Source of the DNA: Asticcacaulis sp. MM231
GTDB taxonomy: Bacteria > Pseudomonadota > Alphaproteobacteria > Caulobacterales > Caulobacteraceae
Assembly (NCBI RefSeq): GCF_964186625.1
Contig: NZ_OZ075108.1
Span: 1,798,001 to 1,862,000, forward strand
DNA length: 64,000 nt
Reading direction: 5' to 3'
The notes below the pieces were generated by a model. That model did not search any database and was not told the origin of the DNA. It saw only the letters and a program-made list of their open reading frames with translations. A program made the translations under genes and the position numbers. How positions within the stretch are numbered: position 1 is the first letter of the stretch; every line of letters begins with the position of its first letter. Below, one piece after another: positions 54,366 through 63,336 of this stretch.

Positions 54366-54746
54366 TCATGATTTTATCGCATATGCGGCGCGTGCGGCTT
54401 CGATAGCGGCTTGGTTTTGCATGACCCAATCGAACAATGAGAGCAGGGCTGGCCGTAGACTATCGCCGAGTGACGTCAGTTCATAGTCGACGCGCGGCGG
54501 GACGGTTGGAAAAACGGTACGTGTCACCAGCCCATCGGCTTCCAGCGATTTCAGTGTTAATGTCAGCATACGTTGCGAAATGCCATCGATGCGATGCTGA
54601 ATTTCCTTGTAGCGCAGAGGGCCGCCTGACAGGGTGCCGACCACGATAATGGTCCATTTATCGCCCACCCGCCCCAGTGCGTCCGCAAAGGCGCGGCAAT
54701 CGCGATGAGACACGTTAACGGGGAGCAAAGGTGCTGGGGTATCCAT
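54366..54746 (-). CDS. HxlR-family transcriptional regulator
   Basis: A 126-residue winged-helix regulator: CRAFADALGRVGDKWTIIVVGTLSGGPLRYKEIQHRIDGISQRMLTLTLKSLEADGLVTRTVFPTVPPRVDYELT is the HxlR domain nearly end to end. Cys17 sits in the SHRDCRAF position used for quinone, electrophile or redox sensing in HxlR relatives such as YodB. It diverges from azoR, with a dyad between them, so it probably controls azoR and itself. Confidence 0.9.
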   Translation of the reverse strand: MDTPAPLLPVNVSHRDCRAFADALGRVGDKWTIIVVGTLSGGPLRYKEIQHRIDGISQRMLTLTLKSLEADGLVTRTVFPTVPPRVDYELTSLGDSLRPALLSLFDWVMQNQAAIEAARAAYAIKS

Positions 54747-54834
54747 TGGTAATCCTCAATCCATGGCGAACAAAAATGTGCGTAACGGCCAAAAAAGTGC
54801 TGTCTTGCGGCGGTTTCGCGAGCCTCTATGTAGT

Positions 54835-54851
54835 GTAACTCCCTTAGTTAC
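54835..54851. promoter_or_regulatory. Dyad operator between the HxlR gene and azoR
   Basis: GTAAC (54835-54839), seven bases, GTTAC (54847-54851): a perfect inverted repeat sixteen bases before the azoR start and in the shared intergenic region. Size and placement suit HxlR-type dimers. Confidence 0.6.
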
Positions 54852-54866
54852 GAAATAGGCTTTGCC

Positions 54867-55451
54867 ATGAAACTTTTGCATATTGATTCCGCCATTACCG
54901 GTGATGCGTCGGTGTCGCGCCAGCTTTCCGCCGCCGTGGTCGAACGCTTTAAAGCGACCGCGCCCGAGCTTGAGGTGGTCTATCGCGATCTCAACTTGAA
55001 CCCTGTGCCGCATCTTTCGGGTGAGGTGCTTGGCGCGAAAATGTCCGGCGCCGATCATGCTGAAGCGGCCGCTACGATCGCCGCGCTCGATGAATTTCTC
55101 AGCGCCGACATCGTGGTGATCGGCGCGCCGATGTATAATTTTGCCATCTCCAGCCAACTTAAGACCTGGATCGACGCTCTTGCGGTGGCCGGTAAAACCT
55201 TCCGCTACACGGAATCCGGCCCTGAAGGACTGGCAGGCGATCATCGTGTCATCATCGCGTCGTCGCGCGGTGGCGTGTACAGCGCGCCGTCCCCCATGGC
55301 AGCTATCGACCACCAGGAAACCTACCTGACCGCCTTTTTCGGCTTTATCGGCATCAAGCCGGAATTCGTGCGCGCCGAAGGCCTGCTGCTAGGTCCTGAC
55401 CAGAAACAAGCAGCGATTGATGGCGCTCTGGCTGAAGCCGCTGCGCTTTAG
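54867..55451 (+). CDS. azoR: FMN-dependent NADH-azoreductase / quinone reductase
   Basis: A 194-residue flavodoxin-fold enzyme: [25 protein letters not shown] binds the FMN phosphate, [50 protein letters not shown] is the azoreductase core, and [18 protein letters not shown] closes it. It reduces azo compounds and quinones with NADH. It pairs divergently with a HxlR regulator, a common quinone-response arrangement. Confidence 0.93.
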   Translation: MKLLHIDSAITGDASVSRQLSAAVVERFKATAPELEVVYRDLNLNPVPHLSGEVLGAKMSGADHAEAAATIAALDEFLSADIVVIGAPMYNFAISSQLKTWIDALAVAGKTFRYTESGPEGLAGDHRVIIASSRGGVYSAPSPMAAIDHQETYLTAFFGFIGIKPEFVRAEGLLLGPDQKQAAIDGALAEAAAL

Positions 55452-55516
55452 GTGTTGCGTATCTGACGGCGGGCGTTCAATAGTCGGGGCCTGAATCTGC
55501 TATGGGGCCTGCCGTC

Positions 55517-56755
55517 ATGAAGTCTAAGTTTGCGTTATTTATCCTTTTCGCCATGGTTGCGGGCGTCGCGGCGGGCTGGGCCAGTAACGAATATCTGAGC
55601 CCGGAAAACCTCAAGACCGCGACCATGATCTATGGTCTGCTGACCAAGATTTTCATCACCCTGATCAAGATGATCATTGCGCCTCTCGTGCTTTTCACCC
55701 TGATCGCCGGCATCGGCCACATGGAAGACGCCGCCTCGGTCGGCCGAGTCGGTCTGAAGTCCCTGGGCTGGTTTCTGGTGATGTCGCTTGTGTCCCTCGG
55801 CATCGGCATCGTGATGGTCGAATGGCTCAAGCCCGGCGTCGGCATGAATCTGCAGGTCGTGGGCGAAGCGATCAAGGTGCCGTCGACCGAAGGCTTCACG
55901 CTGGAGAAATTCGTTGAGCACCTGATCCCGTCGTCGATCATCAAGGCCATGGCCGATAACGAAATCCTGCAGATTGTGGTCTTCGCGGTCTTCGTCGGTA
56001 CGGCTATCTCCATGCTGGAAAAGAAATCGCCGCGGGTGATGGAACTGGCGGAAGAGGCGTCGGCCATCATGCTCAAGGTCACCGAAGTGGTGATGAAATT
56101 TGCGCCCTTCGCTATTTTCGGCGCCCTGGCCAAGACGGTCAGCGAACAGGGGCTGCCTATTCTGGTTACCTACGCCAAGTTCATGGCGGGCTTTTATGGC
56201 GCTATGGGCGTTTTGTGGGCGCTTCTGATCGTGCTGGGCTTCCTGTTCCTCGGAGGCCGTATGCTGCGCGTGCTGGGCGTCATCCGCGAACCGACCCTGC
56301 TGGCTTTCTCGACCGCCAGTTCGGAAGCGGCTTACCCGAAGCTGCTGGCCGGACTGCCGACGGTAGGCATTTCGCGCAAGATCGTGTCGTTCGTGCTGCC
56401 GCTCGGCTATTCGTTCAATCTCGATGGCTCGATGATCTACTGCACCTTCGCCACTTTGTTTATTGCGCAGGCCTACGGCGTGGTCTTCACCACCGCGCAG
56501 ATCATCATGATGCTGTTCCTGCTCTTGATCACATCGAAAGGCATCGCCGGTGTACCGCGCGCCTCGCTGGTCGTTATCATGGCGACCCTGGCCTATTTCG
56601 GCCTGCCGGCGGAATGGATCGCCCTTGTACTGGGTGTCGATCACCTGCTCGACATGGGACGCTCGGCCACCAACGTGCTGGGCAACAGCGTCGCCTCGGC
56701 CGTCATCGCCAAGTGGGAAGGCCAGCTTGACGTGGAAGAGCCGGCAAAGGTCTAG
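55517..56755 (+). CDS. Dicarboxylate/amino acid:cation symporter (DAACS family)
   Basis: A 412-residue inner-membrane transporter of the DctA/GltP fold. The eight helices and two re-entrant loops are apparent. Signatures: MIIAPLVLFTLIAGIGHMED, the serine-rich loop AFSTASSEAAYPKLLAGL, LPLGYSFNLDGSMIYCTFATLFIAQAYG and the substrate helix GVDHLLDMGRSATNVLGNSVASAVIAKWEG. The RSATNVLGN motif carries the substrate-binding Arg, Asp and Asn positions. Substrate could be C4-dicarboxylate, glutamate or aspartate. The start is ATG 55517 or 55502. Its TAG overlaps the convergent lipoprotein stop in CTAG. Confidence 0.92.
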   Translation: MKSKFALFILFAMVAGVAAGWASNEYLSPENLKTATMIYGLLTKIFITLIKMIIAPLVLFTLIAGIGHMEDAASVGRVGLKSLGWFLVMSLVSLGIGIVMVEWLKPGVGMNLQVVGEAIKVPSTEGFTLEKFVEHLIPSSIIKAMADNEILQIVVFAVFVGTAISMLEKKSPRVMELAEEASAIMLKVTEVVMKFAPFAIFGALAKTVSEQGLPILVTYAKFMAGFYGAMGVLWALLIVLGFLFLGGRMLRVLGVIREPTLLAFSTASSEAAYPKLLAGLPTVGISRKIVSFVLPLGYSFNLDGSMIYCTFATLFIAQAYGVVFTTAQIIMMLFLLLITSKGIAGVPRASLVVIMATLAYFGLPAEWIALVLGVDHLLDMGRSATNVLGNSVASAVIAKWEGQLDVEEPAKV

Positions 56756-57534
56756 CTTTCTTTTTCGAAATGTGGTGCCTGCGGGGGTTCCGCCGTGAAG
56801 TGGTAAAGCGGTTTGCTGATCGCCTTGGGCGCCAGCGTATCGCGGTCCACCCATTGTGTCGCCTGCATCTGCCATTTCCCCGCGGCGTTCTTTTCGATAC
56901 GCGTGGTGAAATAATAGGCGAAGCTATCGTAAGGGTTTGAGCTGTTAGGCCCTTCATTGTGCCAGCAGGTGGCGGTAAAGTGGGTGTCATCCTGCCAGAC
57001 CATGCTTTTGCAGTGCGCCGGGAAGATCACCACGTCGCGGATTTTGGGCCAGTTGGCCAGGGCGAGCGAGCCTTGCGTCTCGTCGGCGCGGTCAAAGCCT
57101 GAGGCGAGGATGCGGCCATCCGGAGAGACCGAAGCCTCTTCGCGCACCAGATATTTATCGCTGTTGGGCAAGACGAGGTAGGTGTTTTCGGCATTGGCGA
57201 AATGGCAGGTGACACCGGCGACTGGATAAAGCTCGCCATCCTTGCCGCGCAGTTTGAGTACGCCCGTCAGGAAATAGCGTTCGCAGCCCTTGGGATCGTT
57301 GATGTAGCTGGTGACGGCTTCATCCTTGTGCATGATGATCAGTTCACGATCCTTGCGCACGGCGAGGCCGGGATTGGCGGCGATCAGGGCCGCTTCGACC
57401 GCCATGGTGCGCTTCTCGTTGTCCGAGCCTTCAAAGGTCGGGTCTATGCCTTCCTGACGCTTGGATGCTTCTTTCTCACATCCGGCCAGACTGCAGGAAG
57501 CCAGGGCGAAAAACAGGATCAGGGTGTTACGCAC
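56752..57534 (-). CDS. Predicted lipoprotein of unknown function
   Basis: A 260-residue protein starting MRNTLILFFALASCSLAGC: type II signal with lipobox LAGC and lipidation at Cys19. The rest is soluble, with ten or so regularly placed aromatics and cysteines (GCERYFLTGVLKL, GVTCHFANAENTYLVLP, PAHCKSMVWQDDTHFTATCWHNEGP). I do not recognise the family. It ends at a CTAG shared with the symporter stop and has a short promoter region before tig in the other direction. Confidence 0.75.
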   Translation of the reverse strand: MRNTLILFFALASCSLAGCEKEASKRQEGIDPTFEGSDNEKRTMAVEAALIAANPGLAVRKDRELIIMHKDEAVTSYINDPKGCERYFLTGVLKLRGKDGELYPVAGVTCHFANAENTYLVLPNSDKYLVREEASVSPDGRILASGFDRADETQGSLALANWPKIRDVVIFPAHCKSMVWQDDTHFTATCWHNEGPNSSNPYDSFAYYFTTRIEKNAAGKWQMQATQWVDRDTLAPKAISKPLYHFTAEPPQAPHFEKES

Positions 57535-57799
57535 GTGCAGATCTCCGAAGGTCAGTCAGGCAAGCTATCTGCAAACTTGTAAAAATTCACTGAGGCTCAG
57601 TGAGTATGGGCTTGCAAGCATGAAATTTCCTACAAACCCACCTGAACGCCTGACATAACCGTTGACCTGACCCGCAATCATGCCATAAGGGCTCATCTTT
57701 TGGCGCCCGTGCCTCCGCAGGGGCGCTTGTTTCTATTTTTAACCGCCCGTGCGGGCCTGACGCGAGGTCAGGGACCAATCGGCATAAGGTAACTGATCG

Positions 57800-59143
57800 A
57801 TGCAAGTCGTTGAAAAACTGAATGAAGGCCTGAGCCGCGTCCTCGAAGTCACCATCGCCAAGGGCGAGTTGACCCAAAAGCTGGACGCCAAGATCGCGGA
57901 AATCGCGCCCAAGATGAACATCAAGGGCTTCCGCCCCGGCAAGGTGCCGCAAAATCACGTTCGCAAGCTGTACGGCAAGGAACTGATGGGCGAAATCATT
58001 CAGGAAACGCTGAATGCCACGACCGAGCAGGCGATGAAGGATGCCAACATCCGTCCCGCCAGCCAGCCCGAACTGAAGCCGATCGGCGATATCGAAGGCG
58101 TGATCGAAGGCAAGGCTGACCTGGCCTATGAAATCGCTGTCGAAATGATGCCGATCTTCACGCCGGTTGAGCCTGCCTCGCTCGAACTGACCCGTCCGGT
58201 CTACGAGCCGACCGAAGCCGATATCGACGAAGCCCTCAAGACCGTCACTGCGCAGTCGAAGCAATTCGAAGCCAAGAAGGGCAAGACCGTCAAGGCTGCC
58301 GATGGCGACAAGCTGATCATCGATTTCGTTGGCAAGCTGGGCGACGAATTGTTTGAAGGTGGTTCGGCCGAAGGCGCCGAACTGATCATCGGTTCGGGCC
58401 AGTTCATCCCGGGCTTTGAAGAACAACTGATCGGCGCCAAGAAGGGCGAAGTGAAGACGCTCAACGTCACCTTCCCTGAAAACTATGGCGCCGCCAACCT
58501 GGCCGGTAAGGCCGCGACTTTTGAGACGACCGTTCAGGACATCCTTTCGCCTAAGGAAGGCGAAGCCGATGACGAACTCGCCAAGAGCCTCGGTCTGGAA
58601 AGCCTGCAAGCCCTGAAGGACATCCTGAAGACGCAACTGCAACAGCAGTTCGGTCAGGCTTCGCGTTTCAAGATGAAGCGTGCCCTGCTGGACATTCTTG
58701 ACGAGAAGCACAGCTTCGAACTGCCCAAGCGTATGCTGGAAGCTGAGTTCCAGGGCATCTGGCAACAGGTTGAGCAGGACAAGGCCAATGGCCAGCTTGC
58801 CGAAGAAGACGCCAGCAAGTCGGAAGCCGAATTGAAGGACGAGTACATGAAGATCGCTGAGCGTCGCGTGCGCCTCGGTCTGGTGCTCGCCGAAATCGGC
58901 ACCCGCCAGAACGTCCAGGTCACCGATCAGGAAGTCAATCAGGCCATCATGCAGGAAGCTCGCAACTATCCGGGCCAGGAGCGTCAGGTCTTTGAATTCT
59001 ATACGAAGAACCCCGGCGCCGCCGCTCAGATCCGCGCTCCGATCTACGAAGAAAAGGTCTGCGATCTGATCTTCTCGCTCGCTACCGTGAAGGAAGAGCC
59101 GATCAGCAAGGAAGACCTGCTGAAAGAAGAGGAAGAGGCGTAA
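57800..59143 (+). CDS. tig: Trigger factor
   Basis: A 447-residue ribosome-bound chaperone. The ribosome-binding signature GFRPGKVP is near residue 45. The FKBP-type PPIase domain (about 155-250) reads DGDKLIIDFVGKLGDELFEGG, IIGSGQFIPGFEEQLIGAKKGEVKTLNVTFPENYGAANLAG. The helical C-terminal arms follow (QQQFGQASRFKMKRALLDILDEKH, EQDKANGQLAEEDASKSEAELKDEYMKIAERRVRLGLVLAEIG). It starts at ATG 57800 and is followed by a strong terminator. The order tig-clpP-clpX-lon downstream is conserved in proteobacteria. Confidence 0.97.
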   Translation: MQVVEKLNEGLSRVLEVTIAKGELTQKLDAKIAEIAPKMNIKGFRPGKVPQNHVRKLYGKELMGEIIQETLNATTEQAMKDANIRPASQPELKPIGDIEGVIEGKADLAYEIAVEMMPIFTPVEPASLELTRPVYEPTEADIDEALKTVTAQSKQFEAKKGKTVKAADGDKLIIDFVGKLGDELFEGGSAEGAELIIGSGQFIPGFEEQLIGAKKGEVKTLNVTFPENYGAANLAGKAATFETTVQDILSPKEGEADDELAKSLGLESLQALKDILKTQLQQQFGQASRFKMKRALLDILDEKHSFELPKRMLEAEFQGIWQQVEQDKANGQLAEEDASKSEAELKDEYMKIAERRVRLGLVLAEIGTRQNVQVTDQEVNQAIMQEARNYPGQERQVFEFYTKNPGAAAQIRAPIYEEKVCDLIFSLATVKEEPISKEDLLKEEEEA

Positions 59144-59168
59144 GCTTTCGAATCAAAAGTTATAGGAA

Positions 59169-59197
59169 AGAGGCTCCGAAAGGGGCCTCTTTTTTTA
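59169..59197 (+). terminator. Rho-independent terminator after tig
   Basis: AGAGGCTCC pairs with GGGGCCTCT (one G-U) around a GAAA tetraloop and is followed by TTTTTT. It begins 26 bases after the tig stop. Confidence 0.95.
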
Positions 59198-59256
59198 TTG
59201 CCACCTTGGGTAGATGGGGCTACCACAGGTGGCGTTCATCAAGAGGGGGAAACCTA

Positions 59257-59781
59257 ATGCGTAAATTCGTGATTTGTCTGGCAAGCGTGTCTTTGCTGGC
59301 TGTTATGCCTGTCGCCGCCATGGCGCAAAACTCTGCCACGCCCGCCGTGGAAGACGCGGTTACGGCCCGTAAGGTTGTGCTGATCAAGCGCTATTTCAAA
59401 TCCATCGAGATGGATAAGCTGATTGGTAGCATGATGCAGTCGATGCTGCCGGCGCTTGCCGAGCAACAACGCGCAAGCTCGGGCCTGACCTCTGAACAAA
59501 GTAAGATGGTGACGGATGCCGCTGTCGAGACGATGGCGGAAATTACGCCTATCTATATCGACAAACTCTCTGTGATCTATGCCGACGCTTTTACCGAGGA
59601 TGAACTGGTACAGATGGTCGCTTTCTATGAAAGCCCGGTCGGGCAGTCGATCACCAAAAAGACTCCCACCCTCATTCCGAAGACGACGCAAGTCATGATG
59701 GAATTGATGCCAGAGATCCAGAACCGGATGCAGACGAAGATGTGCAAGAAGATCGACTGCAGTGCCGGCAAAGCAAAATAG
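59257..59781 (+). CDS. Exported DUF2059 protein
   Basis: A 174-residue periplasmic protein. Signal peptide ends VAAMA-Q at about residue 23. The helical DUF2059 domain includes LIKRYFKSIEMDKLIGSMMQSMLPAL and the family-typical AFTEDELVQMVAFYESPVGQSITKKTPTL. A C-terminal CKKIDC pair could form a disulfide. The role of DUF2059 is unknown. ATG 59257 follows AAGAGGGGGA; an upstream in-frame ATG has no support. Confidence 0.88.
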   Translation: MRKFVICLASVSLLAVMPVAAMAQNSATPAVEDAVTARKVVLIKRYFKSIEMDKLIGSMMQSMLPALAEQQRASSGLTSEQSKMVTDAAVETMAEITPIYIDKLSVIYADAFTEDELVQMVAFYESPVGQSITKKTPTLIPKTTQVMMELMPEIQNRMQTKMCKKIDCSAGKAK

Positions 59782-59847
59782 CATTCCGTATTTCATTTTG
59801 ACACGATGACGGTGCCTCCTTGCCTGACAAGCAAAGAGGAGCTCACC

Positions 59848-60063
59848 ATGTCGACATCCAAGCAGGTTTCCGGGAAGAACCCGTCGGCGCATCGCAGTGC
59901 GCCGACGGATACGGCCCATCCTTCGCAACGCGAAGACCCGTCCGAAGGCGATAATGTTCAGGAGGGGCGTCTGCCGAAAGGTCAGACCGGCAGCGGCGAT
60001 ACCCACGGCAAGGGCGTTGACGAAACCGGCCGTGATTCGAAGGCCCCGCACGTTTCTAAATAG
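59848..60063 (+). CDS. Small hydrophilic protein, unknown function
   Basis: A 71-residue protein starting MSTSKQVSGKNPSAH with an excellent SD (AAAGAGGAG, seven bases from ATG). Composition is dominated by Gly, Ser, Asp, Lys and Pro, with almost no hydrophobics (only a few Val and one Leu), so it is probably intrinsically disordered. No cysteine or aromatic residue is present. It resembles small hydrophilic stress-type proteins in composition only. It is placed between the DUF2059 gene and clpP. Confidence 0.7.
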   Translation: MSTSKQVSGKNPSAHRSAPTDTAHPSQREDPSEGDNVQEGRLPKGQTGSGDTHGKGVDETGRDSKAPHVSK

Positions 60064-60260
60064 TTTGGGCTAATCCGGCGCAACCTAATCGCCACTTGAA
60101 ATCCTGTGGGTAACTTGCCAAGTTGAGCGCGTTGCCGCTATTGTTTTGAGGACAATGGTGAATACATAAGACAAGGCTGGGACGCATCCACTTACGGTTA
60201 AGATATTTAGCCCTATATCTGCGGCCAGGCTTTGATATTTTTTCCAGATAAGGATTCGTG

Positions 60261-60899
60261 ATGCGCGACCCTATAGACCATCTGACCATGAACCTCGTGC
60301 CCATGGTTGTGGAGCAATCCAGCCGCGGAGAACGCTCATACGACATCTTCTCCCGTATGCTGAAAGAACGCATCATCTTCCTGACCGGTCCGTTTGAAGA
60401 CGGTATGGCCAGCCTGATTTGCGCCCAGCTTCTGTTCCTTGAGTCGGAAAACCCGAAGAAGGAAATCTCGATGTACATCAATTCGCCCGGCGGTCAGGTG
60501 ACCTCCGCCCTGGCGATCTACGATACGATGCAATACATCAAATCGCCCGTTTCGACCGTTTGCATGGGCATGGCCGCTTCGGCTGGTTCGCTTATCCTGC
60601 AAGCCGGTGAGGCCGGTCAGCGTATCTCGCTGCCGAATTCCAAGATCATGGTGCACCAGCCCTCGGGTGGCGCGCGTGGTATGGCCTCGGATATCGAGAT
60701 CCAGGCTGAGGATATGCGCAAGACCAAGAAGCTGCTCAACGAAATCTACGTCAAGCACACCGGCCAGACCTACGAAACCATCGAAAAAACCCTGGACCGC
60801 GACCGTTACCTGACGGCGGCGGAAGCCAAGGAATTTGGTCTGATCGACCACGTTTACGAAAAGCGTTCCGATGCCGAGAGCGGCAAGGAAGCTTCCTAA
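60261..60899 (+). CDS. clpP: ATP-dependent Clp protease proteolytic subunit
   Basis: A 212-residue serine protease that forms the Clp tetradecamer. The N-terminal [33 protein letters not shown] is typical. The catalytic serine lies in [14 protein letters not shown], the histidine in [13 protein letters not shown], and the aspartate in the [22 protein letters not shown] segment. The start is ATG 60261 with AAGGA upstream. In Caulobacter, ClpXP degrades CtrA at the swarmer-to-stalked transition; clpX lies nearby. Confidence 0.97.
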   Translation: MRDPIDHLTMNLVPMVVEQSSRGERSYDIFSRMLKERIIFLTGPFEDGMASLICAQLLFLESENPKKEISMYINSPGGQVTSALAIYDTMQYIKSPVSTVCMGMAASAGSLILQAGEAGQRISLPNSKIMVHQPSGGARGMASDIEIQAEDMRKTKKLLNEIYVKHTGQTYETIEKTLDRDRYLTAAEAKEFGLIDHVYEKRSDAESGKEAS

Positions 60900-60921
60900 G
60901 CTTTCAATCCCAATTCAAATC

Positions 60922-60955
60922 AGAGCGGCGCCGGTGACTGCGCCGCTCTTTTTTT
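60922..60955 (+). terminator. Rho-independent terminator after clpP
   Basis: AGAGCGGCGC (60922-60931) pairs perfectly with GCGCCGCTCT (60940-60949), followed by seven T. Its T run touches the last codon of the convergent HAD gene. Confidence 0.94.
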
Positions 60956-61586
60956 ATGGCTTCTGCGTGAAGACGCGATAGTGGCCGTGGGTGGCGGCGG
61001 CCAACATTTCGGTATCGCCGGCGGTGTCGCCATAGGCCGAATCGAGATCGAACAACTCACCGAAGGTGGCGCGTAAGCGGCACATCTTTTCTTCGCCGCG
61101 GCAATTCAGGCCATCGAGTTCGGGTAATAATGTTCCGGCGGCGGAAAATTTGAGGCGCGTACCGATCACCCGATCAGCGCCGATCAGTTTGCCGAAAGGG
61201 CGCACCAGGATGTCGGGCGAGGCGGTGACGATGACGCGCGTGCGGTCCGGCAGGTCGTGATGCTCCCAGGCCTTGAGCGCATCGGGCCGGAACAGGCTCA
61301 TGCCGGTCTTGGTGACGAAGGCCTTGACCAGGGTTTCCAGATCGCCTTGTGAAATATCGCCTAACAGCTTGTAAAGTAAGCGGGCTTTCAGGGCGCCGCG
61401 ATCCTTGGTTTTAAGGTAGTCAAGCAACATTCCGGGTTGGAAGGTGAGGGCGCTTGCGATTTGCAAGTTACCTTTGCTCGACATGAGGAAGGCGATGAAG
61501 CTGTCCGTATAGGTCAGGGTGCCGTCGAAATCGAAGGCGATGACCTTCTTGGCATCGGCCGGTGTTTTGGTGCTTTTTCTCATCAT
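60954..61586 (-). CDS. HAD-family (subfamily IB) hydrolase
   Basis: A 210-residue phosphatase-type HAD protein. Motif I is FDFDGTLTYTDS, motif II the T in VIVTASPDIL, motif III K in the RLKFSAAGTLLPELDG region, and motif IV GDTAGDTEMLAAA. The IB cap is helical, as in serine phosphatase-like enzymes acting on small phosphates. The substrate is unknown. It lies between clpP and clpX on the opposite strand. Confidence 0.88.
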   Translation of the reverse strand: MMRKSTKTPADAKKVIAFDFDGTLTYTDSFIAFLMSSKGNLQIASALTFQPGMLLDYLKTKDRGALKARLLYKLLGDISQGDLETLVKAFVTKTGMSLFRPDALKAWEHHDLPDRTRVIVTASPDILVRPFGKLIGADRVIGTRLKFSAAGTLLPELDGLNCRGEEKMCRLRATFGELFDLDSAYGDTAGDTEMLAAATHGHYRVFTQKP

Positions 61587-61858
61587 GATGCGGCAAAAAT
61601 TCCCAAATGCAAAAGGGCGGCTTCCAATCTATGTCTCTTATCCCATATAAAGAGAGTTAAGCGACCCGTTGATGGCGTTGCGTGGTTGAGACGTGGTCTA
61701 AACTGTGCATAGATACGTCCGGATAGGTCCTATATAGGGGGTATCTGTGCCAAAATTAGCCTTTGTTAAGGCTTGAGGCTCTAAGATGCCATGTAAAGGT
61801 GAACGCGCGATTCACATGATATGAGTTGTTCGTTGCGCCACTTGAGGTGAAGAAGCAT
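61587..61858. other. Divergent HAD/clpX intergenic region
   Basis: About 270 bases. Centred near 61730 there is a perfect ten-base palindrome CCTATATAGG (61729-61738) inside wider arms AGATAC (61711-61716) and GTATCT (61741-61746). It is a candidate operator or promoter element for clpX. Nothing else stands out. Confidence 0.4.
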
Positions 61859-63118
61859 ATGACCAAAGCCGCGACAGGCGACAGCAAAAGCACACTCTAT
61901 TGTTCTTTCTGCGGAAAGAGCCAGCATGAGGTGCGCAAACTTATCGCCGGGCCGACCGTGTTTATCTGCGATGAATGCGTCGAGCTGTGCATGGACATCA
62001 TCCGCGAAGAGCACAAGATCGCCTTCGTGAAGTCCAAGGATGGCGTGCCGACCCCGAAGGAAATCCGCGAAGTCCTCGATGATTACGTCATCGGCCAGGG
62101 CCAGGCGAAGAAGGTTCTCTCGGTGGCCGTCCACAACCACTACAAGCGCCTCAACCACGCCCAAAAGGGCAATGACGTCGAGCTGGCTAAGTCGAACATC
62201 ATGCTGATCGGCCCGACGGGCTCCGGCAAGACGTTGCTGGCCCAAACGCTTGCCCGCATCATCGATGTGCCGTTCACCATGGCCGACGCCACCACCCTGA
62301 CCGAAGCCGGTTATGTGGGGGAAGACGTTGAGAACATCATTCTGAAGCTGCTGCAAGCTGCTGATTACAATGTTGAACGCGCTCAGCGCGGCATCGTTTA
62401 TATCGACGAAGTCGACAAGATTTCGCGCAAGTCCGATAACCCTTCGATCACCCGCGACGTGTCGGGCGAAGGCGTTCAGCAGGCACTTCTCAAGATCATG
62501 GAAGGCACGGTCGCTTCCGTGCCGCCGCAAGGCGGCCGCAAGCATCCTCAGCAGGAATTCCTGCAAGTGGATACGACCAACATCCTGTTCATCTGCGGCG
62601 GCGCCTTCGCCGGCCTGGAAAAGATCATTTCCGGCCGCGGCAAGGGCACATCGATCGGTTTCGGCGCCACTGTTAAGGATCCGGAAGATCGCCGCACCGG
62701 GGAAATCCTGCGCAATGTCGAGCCGGACGATCTGATGAAGTTTGGTCTGATCCCGGAATTCATCGGCCGTCTGCCGGTTCTGGCGACGCTGGAAGATCTC
62801 GACGAAGTGACGCTGGTCAAGATCCTGACTGAGCCGAAGAACGCCCTGATCAAGCAGTATCAGCGCCTGTTCGAGATGGAAAACGTCTCGCTCAACTTCA
62901 CGGACGAGGCCCTGATGGGGGTTGCCAAGCGCGCCATTCAGCGCAAGACCGGCGCCCGTGGCCTGCGATCGATCCTCGAAGGCATCCTGCTGGAGACCAT
63001 GTACGAACTGCCGACCATGCAGGGCGTCGAGGAAGTGGTCATCAACGGTGAAGTCATTGAAGAGCGTGCGCAGCCTTTGCTGATTTATGCTGAAAAGCGC
63101 TCCGGCGGCGCTGCATAA
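61859..63118 (+). CDS. clpX: Clp protease ATPase subunit ClpX
   Basis: A 419-residue AAA+ unfoldase. The N-terminal zinc domain has [30 protein letters not shown]. Walker A is GPTGSGKTL, Walker [11 protein letters not shown], and the pore loop GYVGEDVE and the sensor R in [13 protein letters not shown] are present. The IGF-type ClpP-docking loop appears as SIGFGA. ATG 61859 ([10 protein letters not shown]) is the family start. It works with ClpP above and is followed by lon. Confidence 0.98.
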   Translation: MTKAATGDSKSTLYCSFCGKSQHEVRKLIAGPTVFICDECVELCMDIIREEHKIAFVKSKDGVPTPKEIREVLDDYVIGQGQAKKVLSVAVHNHYKRLNHAQKGNDVELAKSNIMLIGPTGSGKTLLAQTLARIIDVPFTMADATTLTEAGYVGEDVENIILKLLQAADYNVERAQRGIVYIDEVDKISRKSDNPSITRDVSGEGVQQALLKIMEGTVASVPPQGGRKHPQQEFLQVDTTNILFICGGAFAGLEKIISGRGKGTSIGFGATVKDPEDRRTGEILRNVEPDDLMKFGLIPEFIGRLPVLATLEDLDEVTLVKILTEPKNALIKQYQRLFEMENVSLNFTDEALMGVAKRAIQRKTGARGLRSILEGILLETMYELPTMQGVEEVVINGEVIEERAQPLLIYAEKRSGGAA

Positions 63119-63243
63119 GCCACTCTGGCGGTCTGCAAATAGCCGTCTCGGTGTGATCCGGTGCTCACGTATTTAAGTACGCTCCGGTTCTCCCGATCCA
63201 GCCATTTTCGCCAAGCCATAGCGGCTTATGATTGTGTGAGATT

Positions 63244-63279
63244 AAACGCGGTCCTGGAATCGGGACCGCGTTTTTCTTT
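63244..63279 (+). terminator. Rho-independent terminator after clpX
   Basis: ACGCGGTCC (63246-63254) pairs with GGACCGCGT (63263-63271) around an eight-base loop; two more A-T pairs extend the stem and TTTTTCTTT follows. It lies about 125 bases past the clpX stop, so the structured stretch before it is transcribed with clpX. Confidence 0.9.
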
Positions 63280-63308
63280 GACACTCAAGTAAGGACCTGA
63301 TGCCCTGA

Positions 63309-63336
63309 CTTGAACTTTCCTCCGGGTACACCACAT
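63309..63336 (+). promoter_or_regulatory. Possible sigma32-type promoter for lon
   Basis: CTTGAA at 63309-63314 matches the heat-shock -35; after 14 bases CACCACAT (63329-63336) partly matches the CCCCATNT -10. Lon is heat-shock controlled in relatives. The match is weak and other candidates exist downstream. Confidence 0.3.

Noticed and set aside
55535..56875. A 446-codon minus-strand frame across the symporter gene
   Set aside because: It is dominated by His, Gln, Arg and Asp, as expected from the antisense of a hydrophobic membrane-protein gene, and has no SD. The symporter is unmistakable.
57587..58765. A 392-codon minus-strand frame across tig
   Set aside because: Antisense of a well-conserved trigger factor gene; Leu/Phe-rich repetitive composition and no family features.
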